A stretch of 64,000 nt of DNA from Nocardia spumae (GTDB lineage Bacteria > Actinomycetota > Actinomycetes > Mycobacteriales > Mycobacteriaceae): positions 496,001 to 560,000 of the forward strand of contig NZ_JAJFZL010000001.1 of the NCBI RefSeq assembly GCF_020733635.1, given 5' to 3'. A program made the translations under genes and the position numbers. The notes beneath the pieces are model-generated. The model did no database searches. It worked only from the letters and a program-made list of their open reading frames with translations, and was not told the DNA's origin. Below are positions 1-7,900 of this stretch, one piece after another; the first letter of the stretch is position 1, and each line of letters opens with the position of its first letter.

Positions 1-322
1 GATGGCGGTAGAGCCCGTCCCACGCCGTGATCACGCCGATCGATGCCGCGAGGCCGGTACTGAGCAGCCCGATCCACGGTGCGTCGAAGGCGGCGATGGC
101 GGTTCCGAGCACGGCGATGATGCCGTTGGCTACCGCGGTCCACACGACGACCCGTTTGGCCCTGGTCTTCACCACCAGGCGGGAACGCTCGTACTCGTTC
201 CGGTAATGGACCAGGTAGTGCAGGCTCACCGCCAGCGCGTCGGCATCCGCGGGTGGTGATTGCGGGCTGTGCAGGCCCGACGAACCGCTGCCGCGCGCGC
301 GGTTTTGGAACGGAAGGCGCAT
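1..322 (-). CDS. SLATT/DUF4231-like two-helix membrane protein, 3' end outside window
   Basis: A minus-strand reading frame opens with ATG at 322 and runs off the left edge (107 codons visible). After a polar N-terminus of about 40 residues comes a basic stretch around HYRNEYERSRLVVKTRAKR, then a hydrophobic helix, a short turn containing FDAPW, and a second hydrophobic segment ending in ITAWDGLYRH. Two adjacent helices preceded by a charged helix, and a W-x-x-L-Y-R-H ending, are what I know from the DUF4231/SLATT group of small membrane proteins, some of which are proposed pore-forming effectors next to nucleotide-sensing genes. The C-terminal part is missing, so the subtype cannot be decided. 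Family assignment is by eye; that this is a real gene is fairly safe because codon use is normal and the frame stays open to the edge. Confidence 0.6.
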   Translation of the reverse strand, partial: MRLPFQNRARGSGSSGLHSPQSPPADADALAVSLHYLVHYRNEYERSRLVVKTRAKRVVVWTAVANGIIAVLGTAIAAFDAPWIGLLSTGLAASIGVITAWDGLYRH

Positions 323-384
323 GGGGACAGGATTCCTGCCGGGGGTTCGACGACTCGGATGAGGCTTCAAGGTAGCAGAAGTGG

Positions 385-414
385 TTGCATTTGGGTGGCA
401 TTAGAGGCTATTCT
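385..414 (+). promoter_or_regulatory. candidate promoter of the toxin-antitoxin pair
   Basis: TTGCAT (385-390) and TATTCT (409-414) are separated by 18 bases and lie about 50 bases upstream of the antitoxin ATG. The stretch 375-420 is noticeably richer in A/T than its surroundings. Spacing and hexamers fit a housekeeping-type promoter; not tested. Confidence 0.4.
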
Positions 415-466
415 GGATGGGATCCTCCCGTGGTGGCTGGCTCGTGCACTGAAGGGTGTGGAATCT

Positions 467-850
467 ATGACCGCTCTCAACGATGTCGCTGTCACCAGTT
501 ATATAGACACCGCCAGGCTGCGTCCGCACGAACTGGCGCGGCAGCTCGTGCAGAATCTGGGGCCGACCCTCGTCGCGTTGATCGCGGGGGTGCGCGATCG
601 CAAGTTGCCGCACAAGTGGGCTCATTCCGAGGGGCCGACCCCGCGGGACGCCGCGCTGGCGCGGCTACAGATCGCACATCGATGCTGGATCATCCTCGCC
701 ACCTCCGAGGATCCCGATGTGGCGCGGTCGTGGTTCATCGGAGCGAACCCGACGCTCGACGAGGAGTCGCCCGCGCTGGCCATCCGCGCCGACCGTTTCC
801 GTGAGACCATCGCTGCCGCAGTTCTATTCGTGGAAGGATCCGGTCACTGA
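467..850 (+). CDS. Xre/MbcA/ParS-like antitoxin of the RES-domain toxin
   Basis: This 127-residue protein is read as the antitoxin of a type II toxin-antitoxin pair. The C-terminal half contains an A-R-S-W-F-I-G-A-N-P-x-L segment (about residues 87-98) like the A-x-x-W-x-x-x-x-N-P core of the MbcA/ParS/Xre (DUF2384) toxin-binding domain, which in known systems inserts into the toxin's active site. The N-terminal half (ARLRPHELARQLVQNLG and on) is helical and could be the DNA-contacting part. The ATG at 467 is preceded by GAAGGG and is preferred over an in-frame upstream start at 260, because the upstream extension has no domain character. The RES gene begins 78 bases downstream on the same strand, the usual antitoxin-toxin order. 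The pair probably represses its own promoter, as relatives do; that is inference. Confidence 0.72.
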   Translation: MTALNDVAVTSYIDTARLRPHELARQLVQNLGPTLVALIAGVRDRKLPHKWAHSEGPTPRDAALARLQIAHRCWIILATSEDPDVARSWFIGANPTLDEESPALAIRADRFRETIAAAVLFVEGSGH

Positions 851-857
851 TCCGGAC

Positions 858-873
858 ACTCCGCCGCCGGAGT
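858..873 (+). promoter_or_regulatory. short hairpin between antitoxin and toxin genes
   Basis: ACTCCG (858-863) and CGGAGT (868-873) form a perfect 6-bp stem with a 4-base loop, 7 bases after the antitoxin stop. It could act as a weak terminator or mRNA-stability element that lowers toxin relative to antitoxin. There is no T-run, so the role is uncertain. Confidence 0.3.
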
Positions 874-928
874 TAGCTGCTCGTTCGATAAGCTTCTACT
901 CATACGGCTTGTCGGATGAGGGGACCCG

Positions 929-1729
929 GTGTCAATAAGCGACATTCGAGATGCTCGGCAGTGCACGACAACTGGCTTCACTCTCGTTCCCGCCGCTCAT
1001 CGGCGGGTGTATCGCCTGGCCAAGAAGTCGTACGGTCCGCTCAATCCGGTCCAGCGCGGCTCTTCCGGTGTGGAGCCGCGCGAGGAGTGGAACCGTTACG
1101 ACGTAGCCGGCCAGCAAACCGTCTATGCCGCCAGCACCGAGCGCGGCGCGTACGGCGAACTGCTGGCGGCACTCAAACGCCGAATGCCCGCTCCCGCTTC
1201 GTCGTATTTCGACGACGTGGGTTCCGACGACGAGCTCGACTCGCTGATCGCCGAGGAATGGCAGAGTTCCGGGTTCCGGCCTCCCCGGCAACTCGCCATG
1301 TCCTGGTTGCGTGAATTCAGGCTCTACCACCTGACTTTGCCGACGCTCGGATGGTTCATAGACATCGAGTCGGCCGCCAGCCTGGCCGCCATCACGCGGT
1401 TCGCGCCGAGAACTCTGGTCGAGCACGGCATCACCGAGATCACCGTCGCCGAGTTGCGCGGGCGCGAACGATGGATCACCACAGCCATTTCCACCCGGAT
1501 CTGGCCGATCACCCTCGACGACGGCAGTCTCGCCCACGGGATCGCCTACGGGTCCCGGCACGGCAGTGATTGGGACTGCTGGGCCATCTGGATCCGCCGG
1601 ACCCAGCACGCCAGAGCCGCCAAGGGGCTTGTGACAGTTGCCGATTCGGGCATCGAAATCCGGGTGCCCGAGTTCAACCCGGCGCTTCAATCGATCCTGA
1701 CCACCTACGGATTGACCGTCAGCCGGTAG
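929..1729 (+). CDS. RES-domain toxin (predicted NAD+-degrading)
   Basis: This 266-residue protein has a RES domain. The family is named for conserved Arg, Glu and Ser, and these can be placed as R29 (in VYRLAK), E77 (in GAYGELLA) and S209 (in GIAYGSRHG, followed by W-D-C-W-A-I-W). Characterised RES toxins of MbcT type split NAD+ (phosphorolysis or hydrolysis) and arrest growth unless their antitoxin is bound. At 266 residues it is longer than compact MbcT-like toxins, with an insertion of about 80 residues between the Glu and Ser regions. It starts with GTG at 929, preceded by a GGATGAGGGG stretch. It follows the predicted antitoxin with a 78-base gap that holds a small hairpin. Domain assignment is confident; the exact NAD chemistry is inferred from the family. 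Confidence 0.8.
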   Translation: MSISDIRDARQCTTTGFTLVPAAHRRVYRLAKKSYGPLNPVQRGSSGVEPREEWNRYDVAGQQTVYAASTERGAYGELLAALKRRMPAPASSYFDDVGSDDELDSLIAEEWQSSGFRPPRQLAMSWLREFRLYHLTLPTLGWFIDIESAASLAAITRFAPRTLVEHGITEITVAELRGRERWITTAISTRIWPITLDDGSLAHGIAYGSRHGSDWDCWAIWIRRTQHARAAKGLVTVADSGIEIRVPEFNPALQSILTTYGLTVSR

Positions 1730-1755
1730 ACCGGGGGCGATCACGGCCTCCGGTC

Positions 1756-2133
1756 TCAGTGGCCGAGGACGTGGATTCGGATGTCGTCGGCCCACTGCAC
1801 GTATTCGATCTGTGTGCCGTCGGGATGGCGGGCGTAGAGGACGTCGCCGGTGGGTGAGGTGACCGGCTCGCCGAGTACCGTGCCGCCGATACCGGCGAGG
1901 AACTCCCGTACGGCCGTCAGATCGTCGACGATGACCGGGCCGATCGTGTCGCGGTACCCGGCGATCGCCTCGTCGGGGCCGGCCACGACGAGGAAGTCGC
2001 CGATCGCGGCGATCTCGGCCCGCTCGAATCGGAATCGCAGGTCGGCGGGAGCGCCGACGAGCTGTTCGTAGATCGGCACGGCCCGGTCCGGATCGGTGAC
2101 GAACAGGCGCGCATACGTTTTGAGGATTCGCAC
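1756..2133 (-). CDS. glyoxalase/bleomycin-resistance (VOC) superfamily protein
   Basis: A single-domain protein of 125 residues starting V-R-I-L-K-T-Y-A-R-L-F-V. It has the two beta-alpha-beta-beta-beta halves expected of one VOC module: the N-terminal LFVTDPDRAVPIYEQL half and a C-terminal half ending in DVLYARHPDGTQIEYVQW. The D-G-T-x-I-E-Y-V pattern is where the metal-binding Glu of VOC enzymes usually sits. VOC proteins include glyoxalases, dioxygenases and antibiotic-binding proteins; the substrate here cannot be told. The GTG at 2133 is chosen because a TAGCGT box ends exactly 7 bases before it (leaderless signal) and homology starts there, although the frame is open further upstream. 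It is divergent from an HxlR regulator and shares its 64-base promoter region, so regulation by that protein is likely. Confidence 0.72.
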   Translation of the reverse strand: MRILKTYARLFVTDPDRAVPIYEQLVGAPADLRFRFERAEIAAIGDFLVVAGPDEAIAGYRDTIGPVIVDDLTAVREFLAGIGGTVLGEPVTSPTGDVLYARHPDGTQIEYVQWADDIRIHVLGH

Positions 2134-2140
2134 CGTTCGA

Positions 2141-2146
2141 ACGCTA
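2141..2146 (-). promoter_or_regulatory. -10 box of the VOC gene (leaderless start)
   Basis: On the minus strand TAGCGT fits the actinobacterial TANNNT -10 pattern and is followed by 7 bases and then the GTG start. The transcript would begin at or next to the start codon, as is common for leaderless genes in Nocardia relatives. Confidence 0.4.
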
Positions 2147-2165
2147 CGGTCGATCCCTACCCTGG

Positions 2166-2181
2166 GTAAGTACGCACTTTC
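2166..2181. promoter_or_regulatory. palindromic operator candidate for the HxlR regulator
   Basis: GTAAGT, 4 bases, ACTTTC: the arms match at 5 of 6 positions. It lies between the divergent VOC gene and hxlR-type gene, 16 bases before the regulator's ATG, where an autoregulatory HxlR operator would be expected. A second element sharing GTAAGTANGC occurs at 4225-4242. Confidence 0.45.
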
Positions 2182-2197
2182 AGGTGAGAGGTACCCG

Positions 2198-2605
2198 ATG
2201 AGTGAGGACGAGCGGGAGCGGGCCGCCGCCGTGGCACGCCACATCTTCGCGACACTGTCCACCAAATGGGCCCTGGCCGTCGTCGAAGCGATCGGCGCCG
2301 GCGAGCGTCGCTTCACCGAACTGCACCGGACCGTCGAGGGCATCAGCTACAAAATGCTGACCCGGACGCTGCGCACGCTCGAGGCCGACGGTCTCGTCGC
2401 CCGCCACGACCACCACACCGCCAATCCCCGGGTCGACTACTCCCTGACCGCGGCGGGTGTGGACCTGCTCGGCACCGTGCATCGGCTGTGTGATTGGTCG
2501 CGTACCCATCTGGACGCCCTGCTCGCCGCGGAGGCGATCGCCGGGCGGTCGGGCGGCGGCCCGCCGGTGGGGCGGGCCGCCGCGACAGAACTCAGGAGAC
2601 CTTGA
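2198..2605 (+). CDS. HxlR-family winged-helix transcriptional regulator
   Basis: A 135-residue DNA-binding protein. The core STKWALAVVEAIGAGERRFTEL, followed by GISYKMLTRTLRTLEADGLV and a wing with R-V-D-Y-S-L-T-A-A-G, is the standard HxlR layout (helix-turn-helix plus wing). Family members usually repress or activate a neighbouring detoxification gene in response to electrophiles or oxidants, sometimes through a Cys near the N-terminus. Here the only Cys lies in the C-terminal helix (LCDW), so sensing by an N-terminal Cys is not supported. The Ala/Gly-rich tail after residue 110 looks disordered. The ATG at 2198 is chosen because the family match begins right after it; an in-frame upstream start at 2096 would overlap the divergent gene. 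Likely target: the divergent VOC gene. Confidence 0.85.
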   Translation: MSEDERERAAAVARHIFATLSTKWALAVVEAIGAGERRFTELHRTVEGISYKMLTRTLRTLEADGLVARHDHHTANPRVDYSLTAAGVDLLGTVHRLCDWSRTHLDALLAAEAIAGRSGGGPPVGRAAATELRRP

Positions 2606-2688
2606 CGTTCGCCTCGGTCGTGAATTCCTCGCCCGTGATGATCTGCGAGACGAAACCGTCCGGGCCGACCGGACGATCCGAACGGGGG

Positions 2689-3435
2689 TCAGCTCATCGG
2701 AACAGCGCAGATCGGGGTGGTCGTCGGGACGGGGGAGCCACCGGCGGGTTCCACGGTGACGGCCAGGGTGTCGCCCCTGTGGTAGGTGGTCACCAGTGGC
2801 GCGGCGGCCGTGGGCATGCGGTCCAGCACGCCGGCCGAGTGCGGCGCCCCGGACGGCGGCACCACCCACAACTGGTAGACATGGCCGGCGGCGGCGACCG
2901 GGACGCCCTCGAAAGCGACTGTCGCGGCGCCCATGCCGGGTGATGCGCGCACGGTGAGCCTGCCCCCGGCGGCGATCGACGTGCTCGCGGTACGCGAATC
3001 GGGCTGGTGCGCGATCTGTTCCGCACTCGGGCGGCCGACATCCTGTGCGGCGTGCTGCTGTGCGAGGATGCCGCCGCCCACTCCGGCGGCGATCACCACC
3101 GCGGCCGCCGCGGCCAGCCGGCGCAGCCGGGGACGGTGTAGGACGCGGGTGATCGGCACCGCCGCGTCGGTGCCGGTGCGGCCGGTCCGATCGAGGCCGG
3201 CCAGGATTCGCGATTCCAGTTCCGGTGCGGGCGATACCGCATCCAGGACGGACAACGCGCCCATCGTGTCGCGCACACCGCGTGCGAGCGTGGAGAACGC
3301 CCGGCCGATGTCGTGGCCGGCCGTGGCCAGTCGCTGCTCGATGGCGTCCCGCTCGGTGTCGCTCACGGCGTCCAGTGCGTACGGGTAGGCCAGCTCGAGG
3401 AGATCGTGGTCGGAGGCGTCAGGCATGGGAGGCAA
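2689..3435 (-). CDS. rskA: anti-sigma-K factor RskA
   Basis: A single-pass membrane anti-sigma factor of 248 residues. The N-terminal cytoplasmic part has the H-D-L-L-E-L-A-Y-P-Y-A-L-D-A-V-S signature (residues 10-25) of the RskA sigma-binding domain. One transmembrane helix spans about residues 107-124, flanked by a basic RPRLRR stop-transfer signal. The extracellular domain carries the GHVYQLWVVPPSG and TLAVTVEPAGGSPVPT motifs typical of RskA C-terminal domains. In Mycobacterium tuberculosis RskA sequesters SigK and is released by regulated proteolysis. Its start (ATG at 3435; another ATG at 3426) overlaps the end of sigK by 17 bases, so the two are translationally coupled. Family assignment is firm; the inducing signal is unknown here. 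Confidence 0.92.
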   Translation of the reverse strand: MPPMPDASDHDLLELAYPYALDAVSDTERDAIEQRLATAGHDIGRAFSTLARGVRDTMGALSVLDAVSPAPELESRILAGLDRTGRTGTDAAVPITRVLHRPRLRRLAAAAAVVIAAGVGGGILAQQHAAQDVGRPSAEQIAHQPDSRTASTSIAAGGRLTVRASPGMGAATVAFEGVPVAAAGHVYQLWVVPPSGAPHSAGVLDRMPTAAAPLVTTYHRGDTLAVTVEPAGGSPVPTTTPICAVPMS

Positions 3436-4066
3436 CCCCTGAAAGGCAGTTCTGAAGCCGCTTGAGCGCGTCTCGCATACGGCTCTTGATGGTGGGTAGC
3501 GGCGCGTCGAGCTGTTCGGCGACCTCTCGGTAGGTGCGGCCGCTGTAATAGGCCAGGACTATCGCTTCCCGCTGTACCGCGGTCAGGCTGTCGAGGCAGG
3601 TGACGACCGCCTGCTCGTCCAGTCGCTGCCCCACCGACTCCGCGACGGTGTCGTGGTCGCGCCCGAGGTGAGCGTGACCGAAGACCCGATCGCGAACCGT
3701 CGACGACTCCTCGGTGCGCACCCGGTCCACGGCGCGCCGATGAGTGATCATCATCAGCCAGCCGATCGGGCTCGCGAGCGATGCATCGTAACGCTCGGCG
3801 GACGACCAGACCTGCAGGTACACCTCCTGGGTGACCTCCTCGGCGGCGCTGTGACTGCGCAATATGCGCAGTGCCAAGCCGAAAGCGCGGGGGCTGGTGG
3901 CGCGGTAGAACCGCGTGAACGCGTCGCGGCTTCCGGTGGCGACTGCCGTGAGCAGGGTAGCCAGCTCGCGTTGCGCCGCGGCTCGGTCGGCGCCGCCTGC
4001 CGGGCAGGACGGTGAGTCGTTGGCGTCGGCCACGCGTATCGAGGCGGATCTCGGATCACCGGTCAT
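3419..4066 (-). CDS. sigK: ECF RNA polymerase sigma factor SigK
   Basis: A 215-residue extracytoplasmic-function sigma factor. Region 2 (FTRFYRATSPRAFGLALRIL, then EEVTQEVYLQVW) would bind the -10 element and core polymerase. Region 4 (LTAVQREAIVLAYYSGRTYREVAEQL, then PTIKSRMRDALKRL) is the helix-turn-helix for the -35 element. The first 30 residues are a polar extension. It is co-transcribed with rskA, which overlaps its stop codon. In mycobacteria SigK controls secreted mpt70/mpt83-type proteins and its own neighbourhood; those genes are not in this window. A SigK-like promoter (CCATCC / CGAACC) lies upstream, suggesting autoregulation. Confidence 0.93.
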   Translation of the reverse strand: MTGDPRSASIRVADANDSPSCPAGGADRAAAQRELATLLTAVATGSRDAFTRFYRATSPRAFGLALRILRSHSAAEEVTQEVYLQVWSSAERYDASLASPIGWLMMITHRRAVDRVRTEESSTVRDRVFGHAHLGRDHDTVAESVGQRLDEQAVVTCLDSLTAVQREAIVLAYYSGRTYREVAEQLDAPLPTIKSRMRDALKRLQNCLSGVASHA

Positions 4067-4092
4067 AGTGCGTCCCTATTCGCATAGGAAGA

Positions 4093-4120
4093 GGTTCGAG
4101 ATGCACAGCATGTCGGATGG
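4093..4120 (-). promoter_or_regulatory. candidate SigK-dependent promoter of sigK-rskA
   Basis: On the minus strand CCATCC (4120-4115), a 16-base spacer and CGAACC (4098-4093) resemble the CCATCC-N16/17-CGAATA pattern I know for mycobacterial SigK. A full CGAATA also occurs at 4082-4077, but with only a partial -35 (GCATCT) 16 bases before it. The first arrangement leaves a leader of about 20 bases containing AGGGA before the ATG, which is the more natural layout. Confidence 0.4.
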
Positions 4121-4224
4121 GCGCGAGTTCCGGAAAATCTTTCGCCGCCGCCCGGCGCTCGCGGTGCGGATGCCGTGCGCCGAAAGGGCGGTGATCGCGA
4201 CGTTGCTCGCCGTCCATCCGGCGG

Positions 4225-4242
4225 GTACGTAGGCATACTTAC
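4225..4242. promoter_or_regulatory. symmetric GTANGTA-type element
   Basis: The 18 bases read GTACGTAGGCATACTTAC and are two-fold symmetric as GTANGTANGCNTACNTAC. The minus-strand half GTAAGTATGC matches the HxlR-region element GTAAGTACGC at 2166. It lies between divergent sigK and the PKS operon; a regulator binding here is inferred, not shown. Confidence 0.35.
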
Positions 4243-4689
4243 GCAGTGACGGCGCGCTGGGTGAGGCCACCCGATGCGGCGGTGGGACGCCGTCGCGGGG
4301 CCGCCGCCGATATCGCGGAGAAGAATTCGACCCTCGTCGAAAAATGATAGAGCACAACGGCTTTCATTCGGAAGACGGGGCAGGGATCCGGTTCGCTCCG
4401 GCCGGGATCGGGGAGCGTTTTCGAGATCGTGAGGCCCTCGACGCCGGTCCGGATCGGCCCGTGTCGATTGTCCGGATCGACCGAAATACTGATTGGTTTA
4501 GTAGCGGTTGCGGGAAGCCGTGTGGACTGGCAGGCTAACGCTCAGCTCGCAAACTTGGACGGTCGTCCTGCGGGTTTTGCTTGGCGGAGAAAGATTTTGG
4601 TGTGCGATGATTCTGTCTTCTCAACAGGGGGAATTGCGGCGTCCGCCACGGGTGTCGGACCGAATACCATTGTCGAGGGTGCTGATGTT

Positions 4690-4709
4690 CTTCTCGCCAG
4701 GGTGAGAAG
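4690..4709. promoter_or_regulatory. inverted repeat upstream of the PKS operon
   Basis: CTTCTC (4690-4695) and GAGAAG (4704-4709) form a perfect 6-bp inverted repeat with an 8-base spacer, about 240 bases before the first PKS start. It could be an operator or a leader hairpin. Confidence 0.3.
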
Positions 4710-4951
4710 TTCACCTTTGTGACGTTTCGGTAACCATCGAGCAATTCAGTGCCGCCACATTTTTCGGCGGATCGTTGTAGACCGACGACGGTCTGAGCCG
4801 AGGCACCCACATGCCGGTCCCGCGCCGGCCCACTCGCCGATTCGACGACGCATCGATCGATCATCGATGCACTTCCGTACCTCCGTGAGCCCGCGACGCT
4901 CTCCGCGTCGCCGGGTCTTTTCGCCGACCCCGAAAACCCTGGATGTGAGAC

Positions 4952-7900
4952 GTGGACACAAGCGCCGGTGATTCGTCCGATCGTATGTTGGAGTACCTGA
5001 AGAAGGTCACCGTCGAGCTGATGACGACGCGCGACGACCTGACCAGGCTGCGGGACAAGATCGATGAGCCGATCGCCATCGTCGGGATGAGCTGCCGCTA
5101 TCCGGGTGGTGTGGAATCGCCGGAACAACTGTGGGATCTGGTCGCCTCCGAAACCGACGCCGTCGGTGCGTTTCCGGCGGACCGGGGCTGGGACCTGGAG
5201 GGTTTGTACGACCCCGATCCCGATCGATTCGGCAAGGTATACACCCGAGCCGGTGCTTTCCTGCGCGATGTCGGCGATTTCGACGCCGGGTTCTTCGGGA
5301 TCGGTCCGCGCGAGGCCGCGGCGACCGATCCGCAGCAGCGGCTGCTGCTGGAAGCCTCGTGGGAGGCCTTGGAGAACGCGGGCATCGACCCGACATCGCT
5401 GCGCGGCAGCGATACCGGTGTCTTCGCCGGAGTGATGTACGAAGACTACGAACACACCGCACGGGCGGCGGGACCGGTCGCGGAGGGGTACGCGGGTATC
5501 GGCTCGACCGGCAGCGTGGTCTCCGGGCGGGTGGCGTACACGCTGGGTTTGGAGGGCCCCGCGGTCTCCGTGGACACCGCGTGCTCCTCCTCGCTGGTGG
5601 CCATTCATCTTGCCTGCCAGGCACTCCGGCGCGGCGAGACCTCGCTGGTGCTGGCGGGTGGCGTGACCGTGATGTCGACTCCGTTCCTGTTCATCGAATT
5701 CTCCCGCCAACGTGGCCTGTCACGTGACGGACGGTGTAAGTCCTTCTCCGCGGCGGCGGATGGGGTCGGCTGGTCCGAGGGCGTGGGGGTCGTGGTTCTC
5801 GAGCGGCTGTCGGACGCGCGGCGGCTGGGCCACGACGTGCTGGCCGTGGTCAGGGGTTCGGCGGTGAACCAGGACGGTGCGTCGAACGGGCTGACCGCGC
5901 CGAACGGTCCGTCGCAGGAGCGGGTCATCGCCTCCGCGCTCGCCGCGGCGGGATTGACCCCGGCCGATGTGGACGCGGTCGAGGCGCACGGCACCGGCAC
6001 GACACTGGGTGATCCGATCGAGGCGCAGGCGTTGCTGTCGGCGTACGGCCGGGATCGCGCCCAGCCGCTGCGGCTGGGGTCGTTGAAATCGAATATCGGA
6101 CACTCGCAGGCGGCTGCCGGTGTCGGTGGAGTGATCAAGATCGTCCAGGCATTGCGGCACGAGATGTTGCCCAAGACATTGCATGTGGACGCGCCCTCGC
6201 CACATGTGGACTGGTCCGCGGGATCGGTGCGCCTGCTGACCGAGGCGCAACCCTGGCCCGCGGGCGAACGGGTGCGCCGGGCCGGTGTGTCCTCGTTCGG
6301 TATCAGCGGCACCAACGCGCATCTGATCCTGGAGGAGGCGACCGCGCCGGCGGCCGGCGAGTCCGCGCCGACCGGCGACGACCACGACCCCACAGCGGCC
6401 CGCCCCGAAGCCGATGTGCTCGCCCTGCTGGTGTCGGCCAAGTCCGACGCGGCGCTGCGCGCCCAGGCCGGGCGCCTGCGACAGTGGCTGATCGAGCACC
6501 CCGAGGCCGATCCGTGGAGCGTGGCGCACACACTGATCGAGACCAGGACGCGGTGGAATCGGCGCGCCGCGGTGATCGGCCGCGATCGGCAACAGCTGCT
6601 GGCGGGTCTCGCGGAATTGACGGCGGGAGCGCCGAGCGCCGATGTTGTCGACGCGACGGTCCGGCCGGGCCGGACGGCCTTCCTGTTCACGGGACAGGGC
6701 GCGCAGCGGGTCGGTATGGGTTCGGCTCTGTACCAGGCGTTCCCGGTATTCGCGGCCGCGCTGGACGAGATCTGCGGCGAATTCGATCCGCGTCTGGGCG
6801 GATCGCTACGAGAGGTGATGTTCACCGATCCCGCCGGTGTGCTGGACCGAACGGAGTGGACGCAGCCCGCGCTTTTCGCGTTCGAGGTGGCGCTGTACCG
6901 GTTGGTGGAATCGTTCGGGGTGCGGCCGGATGTGCTGATCGGACATTCGATCGGTGAACTGGCGGCGGCGCATATCGCGGGCGTGTGGTCGTTGGCGGAC
7001 GCGTGTGCGCTGGTGGCCGCGCGCGGTCGCCTGATGGGTGCGTTGCCTCCGGGCGGCGCCATGCTCGCGGTGGCCGTCTCCGAGCAGCGGGCCCTCGACA
7101 TCGTGGCCTCCTATGGTGATCGGTTGTCGCCGGCCGCGGTGAACGGTCCGCGATCGGTGGTGCTGTCGGGTGCGGACGCGGCCGTCGCGGAGGTCGAAAG
7201 ACTGCTCTCCGGAGAGGGCGTCAGAACCTCGCGGCTGCGGGTGAGTCACGCGTTCCATTCGGCTCGTATGGACCCGATGCTCGCCGAATTCCGCACTGTC
7301 GCGGAGCAGTTGACCTATCGGGCGCCGACCGTTCCGATGATCTCGAACATCTCCGGTGAGCTCGCCGGGAACGAGATCACCGATCCGGGCTACTGGGTCG
7401 AGCAGGTGCGCGGCGGGGTGCGGTTCGCGCCCGGTGTGGACGCGCTCGTCGCGGCCGGGGTCCGCCGCTTCGTCGAGGTGGGACCGGATGCGGTGCTGGC
7501 GGCCATGACTCGTCAATGCCTGGCCGAACAGCCCGAGATCGAAGCGGAATCTGTGGTGGGCGCCGGAGCGCGGCGCGCGGCCGACGAGGTCACGCAGTTC
7601 GTCGGCATGCTGGCACTGCTGTACGGCGCGGGCGCCGAGGTGAACTGGAGCCCGCTGTTCGCGGGCCGGTCGCTGAGCCGGATGTCGCTGCCCACCTACG
7701 CGTTTCAGCGGCAGCGCTACTGGCTGCAGCCGCTGCGCGACGCGTCGTCGGGATCCTCGGACCATCCGATCCTGACCGGTGTCGTCGCTCTGGCGGGCCG
7801 GGACGAATCGTTGTTCACCGCCCGGGTGTCGTCGGCGACGCACCCGTGGCTCACCGAGCACGCGGTCTTCGGTTCGGCGCTGATGCCCGGGACCGGATTC

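Larger units (their letters stand above)
4067..4951. other. 885-base intergenic region upstream of the PKS operon
   Basis: No convincing gene is present. Short open frames exist on both strands but lack domain character, good ribosome sites or normal codon pattern. Base composition in about 4480-4740 is visibly poorer in G/C than the flanks. The region holds the sigK promoter at its left end, a symmetric element at 4225-4242, an inverted repeat at 4690-4709, and presumably the PKS promoter and a long leader. I could not place a -35/-10 pair for the operon with confidence. Confidence 0.6.

Noticed and set aside
2592..2690. A minus-strand stretch of about 33 codons ending DGFVSQIITGEEFTTEANVK and two more residues, with protein-like composition, just downstream of rskA
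   Set aside because: No start codon is available after the upstream in-frame stop, it overlaps the ends of both neighbours, and I could not name a family. It could be the tail of a decayed gene, but the support is too thin to annotate.
4076..4357. Minus-strand open frame of 93 codons upstream of sigK
   Set aside because: Arg/Ser/Pro-rich with no domain, overlaps the sigK promoter and the symmetric element at 4225; probably a chance frame in high-GC DNA.
4429..4722. Plus-strand open frame of 97 codons before the PKS operon
   Set aside because: No ribosome-binding site, no recognisable family, and it lies in the G/C-poorer non-coding stretch.
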